Positions 43,421 to 52,416 of a DNA stretch of 64,000 nt are shown in pieces; the first letter of the stretch is position 1, and every line of letters starts with the position of its first letter. Position numbers and translations under genes: made by a program. The notes below the pieces were generated by a model. The model did no database searches, was not told the DNA's origin, and was given only the letters and a program-made list of their open reading frames with translations. The stretch is from Bacillota bacterium (GTDB lineage Bacteria > Bacillota > Clostridia > Saccharofermentanales > Fastidiosipilaceae), in the NCBI GenBank assembly GCA_030057555.1, contig JASGUU010000064.1:26645-90644 (forward strand), given 5' to 3'.

Positions 43421-43590
43421 GCCGCTACGCAGGCAATTCGAGAAGGAATCTTCCACACGCCTGCATGCAAGCTGCGCTAAAACTCCGGTGTTTCAAGTCT
43501 TTGAGGAAGGCTCAAAAAGACTTTACTTGTCCCGACAAATATGACATGCACCCCCAAAATGGAGCGCAAATAAACTACAGAGTGCCGGAC
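43421..43590 (+). repeat. Dispersed element E, copy 2
   Basis: Closely matches 22741-22930. It starts right after the 71-bp array. At 43604-43660 a further fragment (TTCGAAATTATGCTCACAATCC) matches the end of copy C of the ~400-bp repeat, so the whole gap is a mosaic of repeats. Nothing coding is seen from 43591 to 43851. Confidence 0.8.
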
Positions 43591-43851
43591 GTGTAGCAAT
43601 ATATCGTCTTGAACTTAACTTACCGAGCACAATTCGAAATTATGCTCACAATCCTTTTGCACACCAGACCCCATATCAGTCGTCTGGCTTTACGCCATCC
43701 CGGCAGCTCCCCCGCAGCAGGCCATGCCCGGCGCACTTCGGAAAATGCCCGGCTGCCGGCTGGCTGTCGGGCATTTCACTCGCTACCGGTAGTTCAATAT
43801 GCACTTCATCCTGGCAGGTGTACCAGGCTTTCACAGGAGCCCTTGTCAGTT

Positions 43852-44829
43852 TTACTTCTTGATCTTCCTGCCGAAAACCAGCTCCAGAACGATATACAGG
43901 ACAGCACAAAGCAGTCCGGCCACCGGCCAGACAACCCAGCTCCGGCGCCAGTCCATCGTGATGAGGCTGTAGGCCAGATAGGCGGCCGTCACGACAAGCC
44001 AGTAAAGGCCCATGATCGGCTCGATCTTCCTGCCCAGCACTTTCTTTTCAGGACGATAATCATCTTCCTGCAGCAGTCTGGAATAAGCTCCCCGAACAAT
44101 GTTTGCACTGACAAAGAGATAGACGGCAATCGCTGCGATGGCCAGGCCGGCGGCAACGACAGCACTTTCCTCGATCCGGAGGACCTGCGGCAGAAAGCTG
44201 GAGGCTACCAGCGTAGCCAGGGCAACGACGCAGAGTATAACTCCGATGACAATGTGCACGATGTACTGGGGCATAAAACTCTGGAGCCGTTCTTTGGCCA
44301 TGCCTTCTACACCGTATGCTGTTTCAAATGCTTCTTTCTCCATCCATGCATAGGCTTTGAGCCTGAATCCGTTCAGGAGGAAAAGAGCGACCGCAGCACC
44401 GGCCATGAGAACGGCGATGGTGAAGCCCAGCGGCTCGGCAAAAGGCTGCTGCCTGCTCCAGATATTGGACAACACCGGTGGAATAGTCGCCATGATGCAG
44501 AGCCAGACCCCAAAAGCCATCGGTTTTGCACCTTGTACTTTGACATCCAGAAATGCATTGGCCTCTTCCATGCTCAACCTGCGCAGGGGACTGCCGGATT
44601 CCTCTGTTTCTCCCTGGATGAATGCGGATTCGATCTCATCCTTGACGAGGTAGTCTGTGCTGACTTCAAAAAGCCTGCTCATTGCCAGAATGCGTTCCAG
44701 GTCGGGTGTGCTCTGTGCACTTTCCCATTTGGAAATTGCCTGCCGGCTGACTCCGAGCCTGCCGGCCAGTTCTTCCTGAGACCAGTTGTTGCGCTTGCGT
44801 AATTCAATGATTTTGTCTGCCAGGATCAT
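43852..44829 (-). CDS. XRE helix-turn-helix protein with C-terminal membrane domain (325 aa)
   Basis: A membrane-attached regulator. Residues 1-65 are a classic HTH_3 domain ([24 protein letters not shown], key pattern [32 protein letters not shown]). The rest has about six membrane helices ([78 protein letters not shown] and a C-terminal pair). This architecture is common in Clostridia, where the membrane part may sense envelope or ion conditions. The gene stands alone. Targets unknown. Confidence 0.9.
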   Translation of the reverse strand: MILADKIIELRKRNNWSQEELAGRLGVSRQAISKWESAQSTPDLERILAMSRLFEVSTDYLVKDEIESAFIQGETEESGSPLRRLSMEEANAFLDVKVQGAKPMAFGVWLCIMATIPPVLSNIWSRQQPFAEPLGFTIAVLMAGAAVALFLLNGFRLKAYAWMEKEAFETAYGVEGMAKERLQSFMPQYIVHIVIGVILCVVALATLVASSFLPQVLRIEESAVVAAGLAIAAIAVYLFVSANIVRGAYSRLLQEDDYRPEKKVLGRKIEPIMGLYWLVVTAAYLAYSLITMDWRRSWVVWPVAGLLCAVLYIVLELVFGRKIKK

Positions 44830-45405
44830 GGTCGTGTCCTCCTTTCTTCAGTCTGCCATGTGGCTTCCTGTGTCTGCATTCTGGCCGAGACAGCAGTTGC
44901 ACACTACCAGGCGGACCTTGAACTTTCGCAACAGCCAGTTGCATTACGGCAACCAGGCGTCAATTGATGCTGATAACTCCCATACACAGCTTATAGCATC
45001 GCGGACGGGAGTTTTACCTGATATCGGGATTCCTGCCCGGGTTTTCGCATCTTCCTCCAGAAGTTTTACAGGACAGCAGTACGCCCCGGCCGGGCAGGCA
45101 TTTGTACGGGTCTGATCCGGATGGCAGGATGAAGATATGGCCGCCAGACGAGAAAACGCACAGGTCCGGCACACCTCTTACCCGGCTGGCATATTCGTAC
45201 CAAGGCCTGTCGATGACACAAAACGCACTGGTCCGGGCGCCCGAAAGTCAGCAGGAGCAGGGCGATTCCCTGAAGTGCCTGCCGGCCGCAGCCGCAGCAA
45301 ACGGCCGGGATGCCTGCCACTCCAGCGTTCCGGCTGTTTCCTGTTCCCTGACTTGCTTTCCTGTTCTCTGACTCGCGACGCAGCTCCCTGATCCGGGACA
45401 CGCCG
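44830..45405. other. Intergenic region without a supportable gene
   Basis: About 575 bp. It includes the upstream region of the HTH-membrane gene (CTCCTTTC just beyond 44830 is its ribosome binding site in reverse). The rest shows overlapping open frames on both strands without ribosome binding sites. Confidence 0.45.
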
Positions 45406-46299
45406 CTAGGCTCTGAGCGCGACCAGTGCCTCCAGAACCTCGCACACGCCGTCGCTGAAGAAGCCCTCCAGGTGGTAGTCCGCGGCATCGATGGTCCCGG
45501 GCGAGGCGTTCTGCACGGCCATGCCGAGTCCCGCAACGGCAAGCATGTCGTTGTCGTTGGTGTTGTCCCCGATCGCGAGCACCTCGCGCGCCGTCAGGCC
45601 GAGCAGCTCGAGCAGATGCTCGAGTCCCGTGGCCTTGCTCACGCCGGGCCCCATGATCTCGAGGGCGATATTCTCATAGCGAATGAAGCCGGGGTCACCG
45701 GCGAAGGGCGCCGCCTCGGCCTCGAGCAGACCAACGCCCTCGGGCCGCAGCTGAAACGGCGGCCGGTAGCCGATGATCTCGCATTTCAGGATCTCATGGC
45801 GATGCAGATCCTCGATGTTCATCCGCGGATGGCGGTAGATGCCGGTTTTGCGCCGGTCCACCACCCACGGGCTCTCGAGAATCGTGTATTCGTCCTCGGG
45901 AGTGCCGATCAGGATCTCGAAGCCGTAGTCGGCCGCCCGCCGCACCAGCGGCTCGATGCGCGCCGGATCGAGCGGCCGGCTGTCGAGCGTCCTGCCCTCG
46001 CGATCGACGATCAGGCCGCCGTTGTAGCTGATAAAGGGCAGGTCCAGCTCCAGCAGATCGGCCGTCGGAAACATCGTGTAGGGCGGCCGCCCCGACACCA
46101 GGGTGAACTCCAGCCCCGCCGCCCGCAGAGCTGCGACGGCAGCCTGTGTGGCCGGCGGCACTTCGCCCCTGCGATCCAGCAGCGTGCCGTCCATGTCGCT
46201 GACCACGAGACGGATATCGGCGAGTTCGGGGCCCCAGCGCTCCAGCAGGCGCTCCACGGCCCCCGGACGCGAAGTCCGGGCGCCGGCCGCCCGGATCAC
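45406..46299 (-). CDS. Cof-type HAD superfamily phosphatase (297 aa)
   Basis: A cytoplasmic sugar-phosphate or PLP phosphatase-like enzyme. Motif I is VVSDMDGTLLD (catalytic Asp), motif II TLVSGRP, a C2-type cap lies between, and motif IV is AIGDNTNDNDML followed by GLGMAVQNA. All key residues are present. It overlaps the pyridoxal kinase stop by 4 bp and is last in an operon with that kinase, so PLP or vitamin B6 phosphate is a reasonable but unproven substrate. The N-terminal ~28 residues before the HAD core are extra. Confidence 0.92.
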   Translation of the reverse strand: MIRAAGARTSRPGAVERLLERWGPELADIRLVVSDMDGTLLDRRGEVPPATQAAVAALRAAGLEFTLVSGRPPYTMFPTADLLELDLPFISYNGGLIVDREGRTLDSRPLDPARIEPLVRRAADYGFEILIGTPEDEYTILESPWVVDRRKTGIYRHPRMNIEDLHRHEILKCEIIGYRPPFQLRPEGVGLLEAEAAPFAGDPGFIRYENIALEIMGPGVSKATGLEHLLELLGLTAREVLAIGDNTNDNDMLAVAGLGMAVQNASPGTIDAADYHLEGFFSDGVCEVLEALVALRA

Positions 46300-47252
46300 G
46301 GCATGGCCTCCCCACGGGCGGCAAACCTGGCCACATCGCCGATCAGGAACTCGAAGTTGACACCGCGCTCCTGGTGGCGCGGCTGCTTCTCGGACACCAG
46401 CATCGCGCGATAGAGCAGATCCGTCGCGAAGCGGGTCGCCGCCTCGAGATCCCGCCCCGCCATCAGCGCCGCGATCAGGACAGAGCTGAAGAGGTCCCCG
46501 GTCCCGTGCAGGCGCAGCGGATGCAGCATGCCGGTGATGCCCATGGTCTCGATTCCGCGGCCGGCGATCAGGTTGGTGACAGTTTCGCCGCGCTGGATAC
46601 CCTTGAGCACGACATAGCGCGGGCCGAGCTCGAGCAGGGCCTCAAGCAGGCGCTCCGTCGTCCCGGGGGCGGGGGACTGTCCCTCGTAGGGAATGCCGGT
46701 CAGGATCGCCGCCTCGGTCAGGTTTGGCGTCAGCACGTCGGCTGCCTGCGCGAGGCGCTTCATCTCGTCGCACATGGCGTCGGTATAGGTTTTATAGCGC
46801 ACGCCGTGGTCGCCCATCACCGGGTCGATGAACATCAGCGCCCTGGGGTACATCGCCGAAAGGTCGAGGATGGTCTGGATCTGGCTCTCCGAACCGAGAA
46901 AGCCGGAATAGATCCCGTCGATCTCGACATGGTTTGCCTGCCAGGCCGCGAGATACTCCGTCAGCTGCTCACTGGTATCGAGAAAGGTATAGCGGTCATA
47001 GCCGGTATGGTTCGAGAAGACGGCCGTCGGCACGGGACAGACGTCGACGCCGGCGGCCGCCAGCACCGGTATGACCACGGCGAGCGAACACTTGCCGTAG
47101 CCACAGATATCGTGGACGGCGGCGACACGGGGAATATAGTCGGGTACGGGCTGATAGACGATGACATCGGCTGCCTGCTGAATATCAGGGCTCATCTGGG
47201 TCTCACTTTCTGGTCGCACCCTTCGTTCCGGGCGCGAAGCATTCCGAACCAT
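46296..47252 (-). CDS. pdxY: Pyridoxamine/pyridoxal kinase (PdxY-like)
   Basis: Ribokinase-fold kinase that phosphorylates vitamin B6. Visible are AAVHDICGYGKCSL, VFSNHTGYD, SGFLGSESQIQTI, FIDPVMGDHG, LTPNLTEAAILTG, VVLKGIQRGE and the anion hole/base motif LHGTGDLFSSVL. The GTGD Asp is the catalytic base. The start at 47252 is chosen for AGCAGG 8 bp upstream; ATG 47195 is the alternative and would remove 19 residues. It lies between the nucleotidyltransferase-kinase fusion gene and the HAD gene with short gaps, so it is the middle gene of an operon. Confidence 0.92.
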   Translation of the reverse strand: MVRNASRPERRVRPESETQMSPDIQQAADVIVYQPVPDYIPRVAAVHDICGYGKCSLAVVIPVLAAAGVDVCPVPTAVFSNHTGYDRYTFLDTSEQLTEYLAAWQANHVEIDGIYSGFLGSESQIQTILDLSAMYPRALMFIDPVMGDHGVRYKTYTDAMCDEMKRLAQAADVLTPNLTEAAILTGIPYEGQSPAPGTTERLLEALLELGPRYVVLKGIQRGETVTNLIAGRGIETMGITGMLHPLRLHGTGDLFSSVLIAALMAGRDLEAATRFATDLLYRAMLVSEKQPRHQERGVNFEFLIGDVARFAARGEAMP

Positions 47253-47289
47253 TCTAGTCACCTGCTCTCATTCGGGCAAATCGCATGTT

Positions 47290-49896
47290 TCAGGGGCAGG
47301 CAAAAACCCCGCTGCCGGCCGTCGGCACCGCCACCCGGGCTCCCGGCTCGAGCCCTCTGGCGGCGTAGTAGGCGGTATCCAGATGATGGATCAGGGCCGC
47401 CGTCGCGTCCCGCTCGACCAGCACCAGAATGCAGCCGCCGAGGCCCGCTCCCGAGAGCTGCGCCCCCAGTACGCCCGGCTGCCGCAGACAGTCGTCGACC
47501 AGGGCATCGATCTCCGGCGTCGAACAGGCGTAGGCGCCCGGCTGCCTGGCGATCGCAGCCGCCGCCACACGGGCGGGATCCCGGCTTCTCAGATCGGCGA
47601 TGAGAGCCGCGAGCGTCGCGTCGTCGGACGGAGACTGCCAGGGCGCGCCGTCCCGGGCGACGCGGTCGCCGTCATGCGAGAGCGTCATCATGCGCCCGAG
47701 CGCCGGATAGTCGCCGGCGGCGATGAGCTCGATGGCGAGATCAGCACGGGCGCACTCGGCGAGGCCATAGAGGACGACCGAGCGCAGCTGACGCTCCCCG
47801 GGATCGCGGTGGGTCGCCACGATCTGGCGAATACGCGGATGCAGTTCCGGCGGCAGGGACTCGAAGACCTCCGCCGTCGTGATGTATTCCGGCAGACTGA
47901 GCAGAATCTCGTAGATCCGCTCCTGTGACACGCCGAGGTGCGCGGCGTTGAGGTCGCGCAGGTGCTCCAGGCGCTCCCGATAGGCCGGAAAGCGCTCGCG
48001 GACCAGCATCAGGCCGAACTCATAGGCGGCGACCTGCTGGTTGAAAAGGTCACGGGCGCCGGTGGATTTCTTTGCCTGAATGCGGCTGTCCACGATCAGC
48101 ATGCGGTAGCGCTCGTCAAAGAGATGCGATGGACCTACGCGGAAGGGGAAGAAGTCCATGTGGGTGACGCGGCCGGCGCGGCTCGCCTTCATCGCCGCAT
48201 GATCCCCCGAGCCGCCGCGCGAACCGACGAACCACTCCCCCTCTCCGGCCAGGGTGATGAAGTCGGAGACGCTGACCTCGAGGCGGCTGATGGCCACCGC
48301 CGCCTCCATCGTGGCCACCACGATCGAGGACGACGAGGAGAGCCCGGCCGCCATCGGAATGTTCCCCGAAAAGAGCATGTCCATCCCCTGCAGCAGGCGC
48401 TGCGGCCGCTCCAGCTGCAGGCGCAGGACACCGGCGCGGACGTAGTTGACCCAGTCGCCACGGCTGTCGGTCACGAGGCGCTGAATGGCCTCCGACTCGA
48501 TAAAGGACACCCAGTTCTCCGTATCATAGAGAGCAATTTCTTCGAGTATGGCAAAGTCCCTCTCCGGAAAGGCCGGATCGAGGTTCCGGATGACGACGCG
48601 GTCGTCGCCGCGGGGACTCGCGATGACCAGTGTCTCGCGGTCGATCGACATGACGTTGGTCGAGCCGCCGCGGTGCTCGACATGGCGGCCCATCAGGTTG
48701 ATGCGGCCAGGCGCCCGGGCGATGACGACGGGGCGCTCGGGACCGTGGTGGCGGATCCAGGCCTCGAGCAGGCGCCGCAGGGCCTGCCGCCGCTCGGCCA
48801 GCAGTTCGGGGTGCTCCCCATAGCAGGCGGCGAGGTCGAGCCGTCCGAGAGCGGCGAGCCAGTCGCCCGCCGGGGCGAGACCGGCATGAGCGGGGAGGGC
48901 CGCGGGCGTCTCCGCCAGCAGCAGGGCCTGGACCTGAAGCAGCTCGGCCATGGTGCCGAAGGTACGGATGGCGTCCGGGCGGTCGGCCTCGATCATCAGG
49001 GCCCGGTTCCGGGCGCAGAGCAGGTTGACGGCATCGGGGAGATAGAGCTCGCCCTGGGCATTGTCGGTTCCCGTCGCACCGAGCGTCGCGGCGAGTGCCT
49101 CCGGATCGAAGAGATAGAGGGCGGCGTTGACGAGGCCCGAGGCGCGGATGGCCTCCGGGGTGAGCAGCTCGCCGGCGAGCTCATGTTCCGGAGGGGGCAG
49201 CGGGAAGCCCGCCGCGAGGCGCTCCCAGACGCTGTCGCACTTGCGTGGATGCAGCCCCTCATCGGCCAGAATCCGGCGCACGGCGTCCTCGTCGGCGGGA
49301 TCGAGTCCGGCCCGGGCCTCCACGGCCAGCCGCTGCAGGGCGAGGTCGGTGCGCTCGACGATGCCGAGCGGACGCCCGGCTGCCCCAACGGCGACCCTCG
49401 CGCCGTCGGGATTCGTCGCCTCGCTCTGTACCGCAAAGGCCACCTGGGCCTCGGGCCTGCGGGCCTTCGCCGCCAGCAGCTCGCGCACCAGTTCGGGGTG
49501 CAGGAGCTTGTCACCGTTCGCGATCAGGAGATCGGAACAGGGAGCGAAAGTCTGTGCCACCGCGAGGCCGATGCGGGCGGCATCAGCCGTCCCCCGCGCT
49601 TCGGGCTGGAAGGCATAGGTAATGCCCTCCTCCCCTGCCAGGCAGCGCATGACCTGTTCAGCCTGATGCCCGACGACCACGATGAAGCGGCGGATGCCGG
49701 CCTCGCGCAGCGCTGCGGTCAGGCGGCGAATGGCCGGTACACCCACAATCTCATAGCAGACCTTGTGGGTATGCCGGGCGCCCATGCGGCTGCCGCGGCC
49801 GGCTGCGAGCAGGATCGCAACCGGCTCCTGGCGGCCCGCAGATACTGCTGCACCGCTGTGGCTGCCACCCTGGTGGATCATCTCTCGTGGTTTCAT
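47290..49896 (-). CDS. Bifunctional GlmU-like nucleotidyltransferase and GHMP sugar kinase (868 aa)
   Basis: Residues ~15-370 form a GlmU-like nucleotidyltransferase (AILLAAGRGSRMGARHTHK; QPEARGTADAARIG; LLIANGDKLLHP), which makes an NDP-sugar from a sugar 1-phosphate. Residues ~395-868 form a GHMP kinase close to galactokinase (ARAPGRINLMGRHVEHRGG; AAGLSSSSSIVVATMEA; AGEGEWFVGSRGGSGD; QLSGAGLGGCILVL). The galactokinase GEHTDY motif reads GRHVEH, so the sugar may not be galactose. Together they would turn a free sugar into an NDP-sugar. The start at 49896 follows AAAGGAGCC with long spacing. First gene of the pdxY operon. Confidence 0.88.
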   Translation of the reverse strand: MKPREMIHQGGSHSGAAVSAGRQEPVAILLAAGRGSRMGARHTHKVCYEIVGVPAIRRLTAALREAGIRRFIVVVGHQAEQVMRCLAGEEGITYAFQPEARGTADAARIGLAVAQTFAPCSDLLIANGDKLLHPELVRELLAAKARRPEAQVAFAVQSEATNPDGARVAVGAAGRPLGIVERTDLALQRLAVEARAGLDPADEDAVRRILADEGLHPRKCDSVWERLAAGFPLPPPEHELAGELLTPEAIRASGLVNAALYLFDPEALAATLGATGTDNAQGELYLPDAVNLLCARNRALMIEADRPDAIRTFGTMAELLQVQALLLAETPAALPAHAGLAPAGDWLAALGRLDLAACYGEHPELLAERRQALRRLLEAWIRHHGPERPVVIARAPGRINLMGRHVEHRGGSTNVMSIDRETLVIASPRGDDRVVIRNLDPAFPERDFAILEEIALYDTENWVSFIESEAIQRLVTDSRGDWVNYVRAGVLRLQLERPQRLLQGMDMLFSGNIPMAAGLSSSSSIVVATMEAAVAISRLEVSVSDFITLAGEGEWFVGSRGGSGDHAAMKASRAGRVTHMDFFPFRVGPSHLFDERYRMLIVDSRIQAKKSTGARDLFNQQVAAYEFGLMLVRERFPAYRERLEHLRDLNAAHLGVSQERIYEILLSLPEYITTAEVFESLPPELHPRIRQIVATHRDPGERQLRSVVLYGLAECARADLAIELIAAGDYPALGRMMTLSHDGDRVARDGAPWQSPSDDATLAALIADLRSRDPARVAAAAIARQPGAYACSTPEIDALVDDCLRQPGVLGAQLSGAGLGGCILVLVERDATAALIHHLDTAYYAARGLEPGARVAVPTAGSGVFACP

Positions 49897-49939
49897 GGGG
49901 CACCAGGCTCCTTTCGCTTCAGGGTGAGATATCCGCCCC

Positions 49940-49968
49940 ATTATCGGCGAGGTTCCGGAGCGCGACAA
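49940..49968 (-). promoter_or_regulatory. Promoter of the nucleotidyltransferase/kinase-pdxY-HAD operon
   Basis: On the minus strand TTGTCG (49963-49968) and GATAAT (49940-49945) are 17 bp apart, 44 bp before the start codon. Confidence 0.6.
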
Positions 49969-50252
49969 GGAAGCCCTGCCGGGACTGACTGCCGGTATGA
50001 CAGAAGCGGGAGAACCCTGTGGAGCACCCGGGACAGGCGGGATCAGCAAACAGGAAGCATCAGGAGAGGGGGGCAGGCGAAAGTAGCCTTCCAGAGCGAA
50101 AAGCATCGCAATCCGATGGAAAACATCCCTGTTTCGGGCAATGGGATGATGCGGGACAGTGCTTTTTCAGGCAAACTGATACGGGCAGAAGCTCAGCTGT
50201 CGTCCGCGCTGCAGGGCGGCGCCAGCAGGACTCGTGAATGCGGGAGGAAATG

Positions 50253-50774
50253 ATGGGACAGACAGCCAACTCAAAACCGGCTCCGTACAGGGGACCGGGC
50301 ACAACGCTGATGAAGGTACCGGGCATCCTGATGATTATTTCCGGTGCGCTGTCGCTCATCTCAGGGCTGGTGACAAAGGCCGCGCTCACGATGGTCACTG
50401 CCATGGCGAATACCGCCGAAGAGCCCCTGATCGCCAGAGGTTTTGACAGCCTCAGCCAGTCCTTCACCGTCTCCTTTTTCGTGGCCATCCTGACGCTGAC
50501 CTTTGGCATCGTTTCGATCGTCTTTTCCCGCAGGCCCGGGCAGTTCAGGCCGGTGCTCATCATCGGCAGCATCGTGATCATCCTGACCATCGTCTTCAAC
50601 ATTCTCTACATCAAGGGGATCAGGGAGCTCACCGATGCCGCCAGGGTAATCGATGACTTCAATTACTCCTACTCCTCCCCCCTCATGAACTTTATGGGCA
50701 TCGCGAGCAGCCTGCTGCTGCCAGGGCTCTCAATACTGGGCGCCTGGAAGAACAGGCAGGGCCTCGAAGCCTGA
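50253..50774 (+). CDS. Four-helix membrane protein (173 aa)
   Basis: Unrecognised small membrane protein. Four hydrophobic segments are seen: about 20-40 (VPGILMIISGALSLISGLV), 70-92 (FTVSFFVAILTLTFGIVSIVF), 100-118 (PVLIIGSIVIILTIVFNIL) and 145-165 (LMNFMGIASSLLLPGLSILGA). The ends are polar. GGAGG lies 5 bp before ATG 50253; ATG 50250 is an equally possible start. No operon partner is evident: the next gene has its own promoter 125 bp downstream. Confidence 0.75.
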   Translation: MGQTANSKPAPYRGPGTTLMKVPGILMIISGALSLISGLVTKAALTMVTAMANTAEEPLIARGFDSLSQSFTVSFFVAILTLTFGIVSIVFSRRPGQFRPVLIIGSIVIILTIVFNILYIKGIRELTDAARVIDDFNYSYSSPLMNFMGIASSLLLPGLSILGAWKNRQGLEA

Positions 50775-50899
50775 ATCCCAGGTCCCAGTTCCCGATCCAC
50801 CTGGCATCCCCGCAGCTGAGGCGTCTCTTCCGGGCCACGGGAAGCGGCGCAGTGCTGCGGATTTTGCCTGCACTTAACGCGGGCCACGCCGGATCTTCC

Positions 50900-50928
50900 T
50901 TGACACAGAAGCGGGACGGCTCTATGTT
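50900..50928 (+). promoter_or_regulatory. Promoter of the PHP-PhnXW operon
   Basis: Consensus TTGACA (50900-50905) and TATGTT (50923-50928) with ideal 17-bp spacing, about 97 bp before the PHP gene. Confidence 0.75.
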
Positions 50929-51025
50929 GCCAGTGATCAGCGGCAGCCTCTGCTCTTTCTGAGCCTGCTGCCTGTGAGCGCAATGACGCAGTAGGCCTGT
51001 TTCCGCCGGAACAGATAAGGACATC

Positions 51026-52378
51026 ATGATGAAAACAGAACTTCACAACTATGATATCTACCCCAAGGTCGTGCTTCTTGGAGACGCGGTCACCATCACC
51101 ATCAGGCCGCTGGGAGACCATGTGGCTTTTACGGGAGAGGAAGAATTCATCCTGATCTCAATCGCGCACGGGGCTGTCTCCGCCTACCCCGAACGCGGCA
51201 ACTACCGGAAGCTCGCTGTCAGCCTGGGAGACGATGGCTGTGTACGCTTCACCCACGTTTTCCCGGAGGAAGGCGAATACCTGATCCGCATGCTGCTGCC
51301 CGGGCGGCGAAACAGGAGAATCGATCTCTCCGTCTATGCGCTGGCGGAGGACATGCGGGGTCGCTATCCCTTCCGCGGTGACCTGCACATGCACAGCTGC
51401 TATTCCGACGGTCAGCAGTCGCCGGCCGTGGTGGTTGCCAACTACCGCCGCTACGGCTATGACTTCACCGTCATCAGCGATCACGAGAGGTACTATCCTT
51501 CCCTCGAGGCGCAGGACATCTATCGGGACATACCCACGGAGATGACCGTCGTCGCGGGTGAGGAAATCCATCTGCCGGACAATGACGTCCATATTGTCAA
51601 CTTTGGCGGTCAATACAGCATTAACGGTCTGCTCGACTCGAGCGCGCAGAACCGGGAAAGCAACAGACGTGCCGTCATCGCCGACCCGCCGCCGCTGCTG
51701 AGCGAGGACGAGTACAGGCGCCAGGTCAACGAGCTGGCCCGGACCCTCAACATTCCGGAGGGAATCGAGGCCTTTACCTATGCCTCCTGCGTCTGGATTT
51801 TTGACCACATCAGACAGGCCGGGGGCCTGGGGATCTTTGCCCATCCCTACTGGAAGAGCGATGGCTCCTATCAGGTGCCGGAGAGCCTGACCGCGTACAT
51901 CCTGGAAACCCGTCCGTTCGACGCCTTCGAAGTGCTGGGCGGCGAACTCTATCAGCAGCAGAACGGCTTCCAGGCCATCCGCTACTACGAAGACCGCGCC
52001 AGGGGCATCCACTATCCCATCATCGGTGCCACGGACAGCCACAATTCCATCGCCGAGGACAACCCCGGCGCACTGGTCGCGTCCACCTTTGTCTTTGCCA
52101 CGGCGAACGAGACGGACGCCCTGATCGCGGCCATCAGGGATGAATATTCCGTGGCCGTGGATACCATTTCAAGGGAGTACCGCCTCGTCGGCGATCTGCG
52201 GCTGGTGAAGTACACCAGATTCCTGCTCGATGACTTCACCCCTCTGCATGACGAGCTCTGCTACGAAGAGGGCCGGCTCATGAAGGCCTGTGTGACGGGA
52301 GATGCGGCCGCCCGCGGGCAGCTGGCCCAGATCCATGGAAGAATGAAGGCTCTCTACGCGAAGTACTTCCAGCTGTGA
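51026..52378 (+). CDS. PHP-domain metallohydrolase (450 aa)
   Basis: A metal-dependent phosphoesterase-like enzyme. Residues ~1-110 form a beta-rich N-terminal domain (VTITIRPLGDHVAF; YLIRMLLPGRRNRR). The PHP domain follows with its metal ligands in order: FRGDLHMHSCYSDG (about 114-127), VISDHERYY, AGEEIH, GIFAHPYWK, and GATDSHN. The enzyme is intact. It precedes the PhnX-PhnW gene by 38 bp and very likely shares its transcript, which suggests a role in 2-aminoethylphosphonate or a related phosphonate ester pathway; that is inference. The start is ATG 51026 or 51029 behind TAAGGA. Confidence 0.85.
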   Translation: MMKTELHNYDIYPKVVLLGDAVTITIRPLGDHVAFTGEEEFILISIAHGAVSAYPERGNYRKLAVSLGDDGCVRFTHVFPEEGEYLIRMLLPGRRNRRIDLSVYALAEDMRGRYPFRGDLHMHSCYSDGQQSPAVVVANYRRYGYDFTVISDHERYYPSLEAQDIYRDIPTEMTVVAGEEIHLPDNDVHIVNFGGQYSINGLLDSSAQNRESNRRAVIADPPPLLSEDEYRRQVNELARTLNIPEGIEAFTYASCVWIFDHIRQAGGLGIFAHPYWKSDGSYQVPESLTAYILETRPFDAFEVLGGELYQQQNGFQAIRYYEDRARGIHYPIIGATDSHNSIAEDNPGALVASTFVFATANETDALIAAIRDEYSVAVDTISREYRLVGDLRLVKYTRFLLDDFTPLHDELCYEEGRLMKACVTGDAAARGQLAQIHGRMKALYAKYFQL

Positions 52379-52416
52379 TTCAGCCGGCAGCGGGCGGGAA
52401 GGGATGGAGACGGCGG

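Noticed and set aside
45066..45542. Open frame overlapping the 3' end of the HAD phosphatase gene
   Set aside because: Composition-driven frame without a ribosome binding site; it runs into the well-supported HAD gene in another frame.
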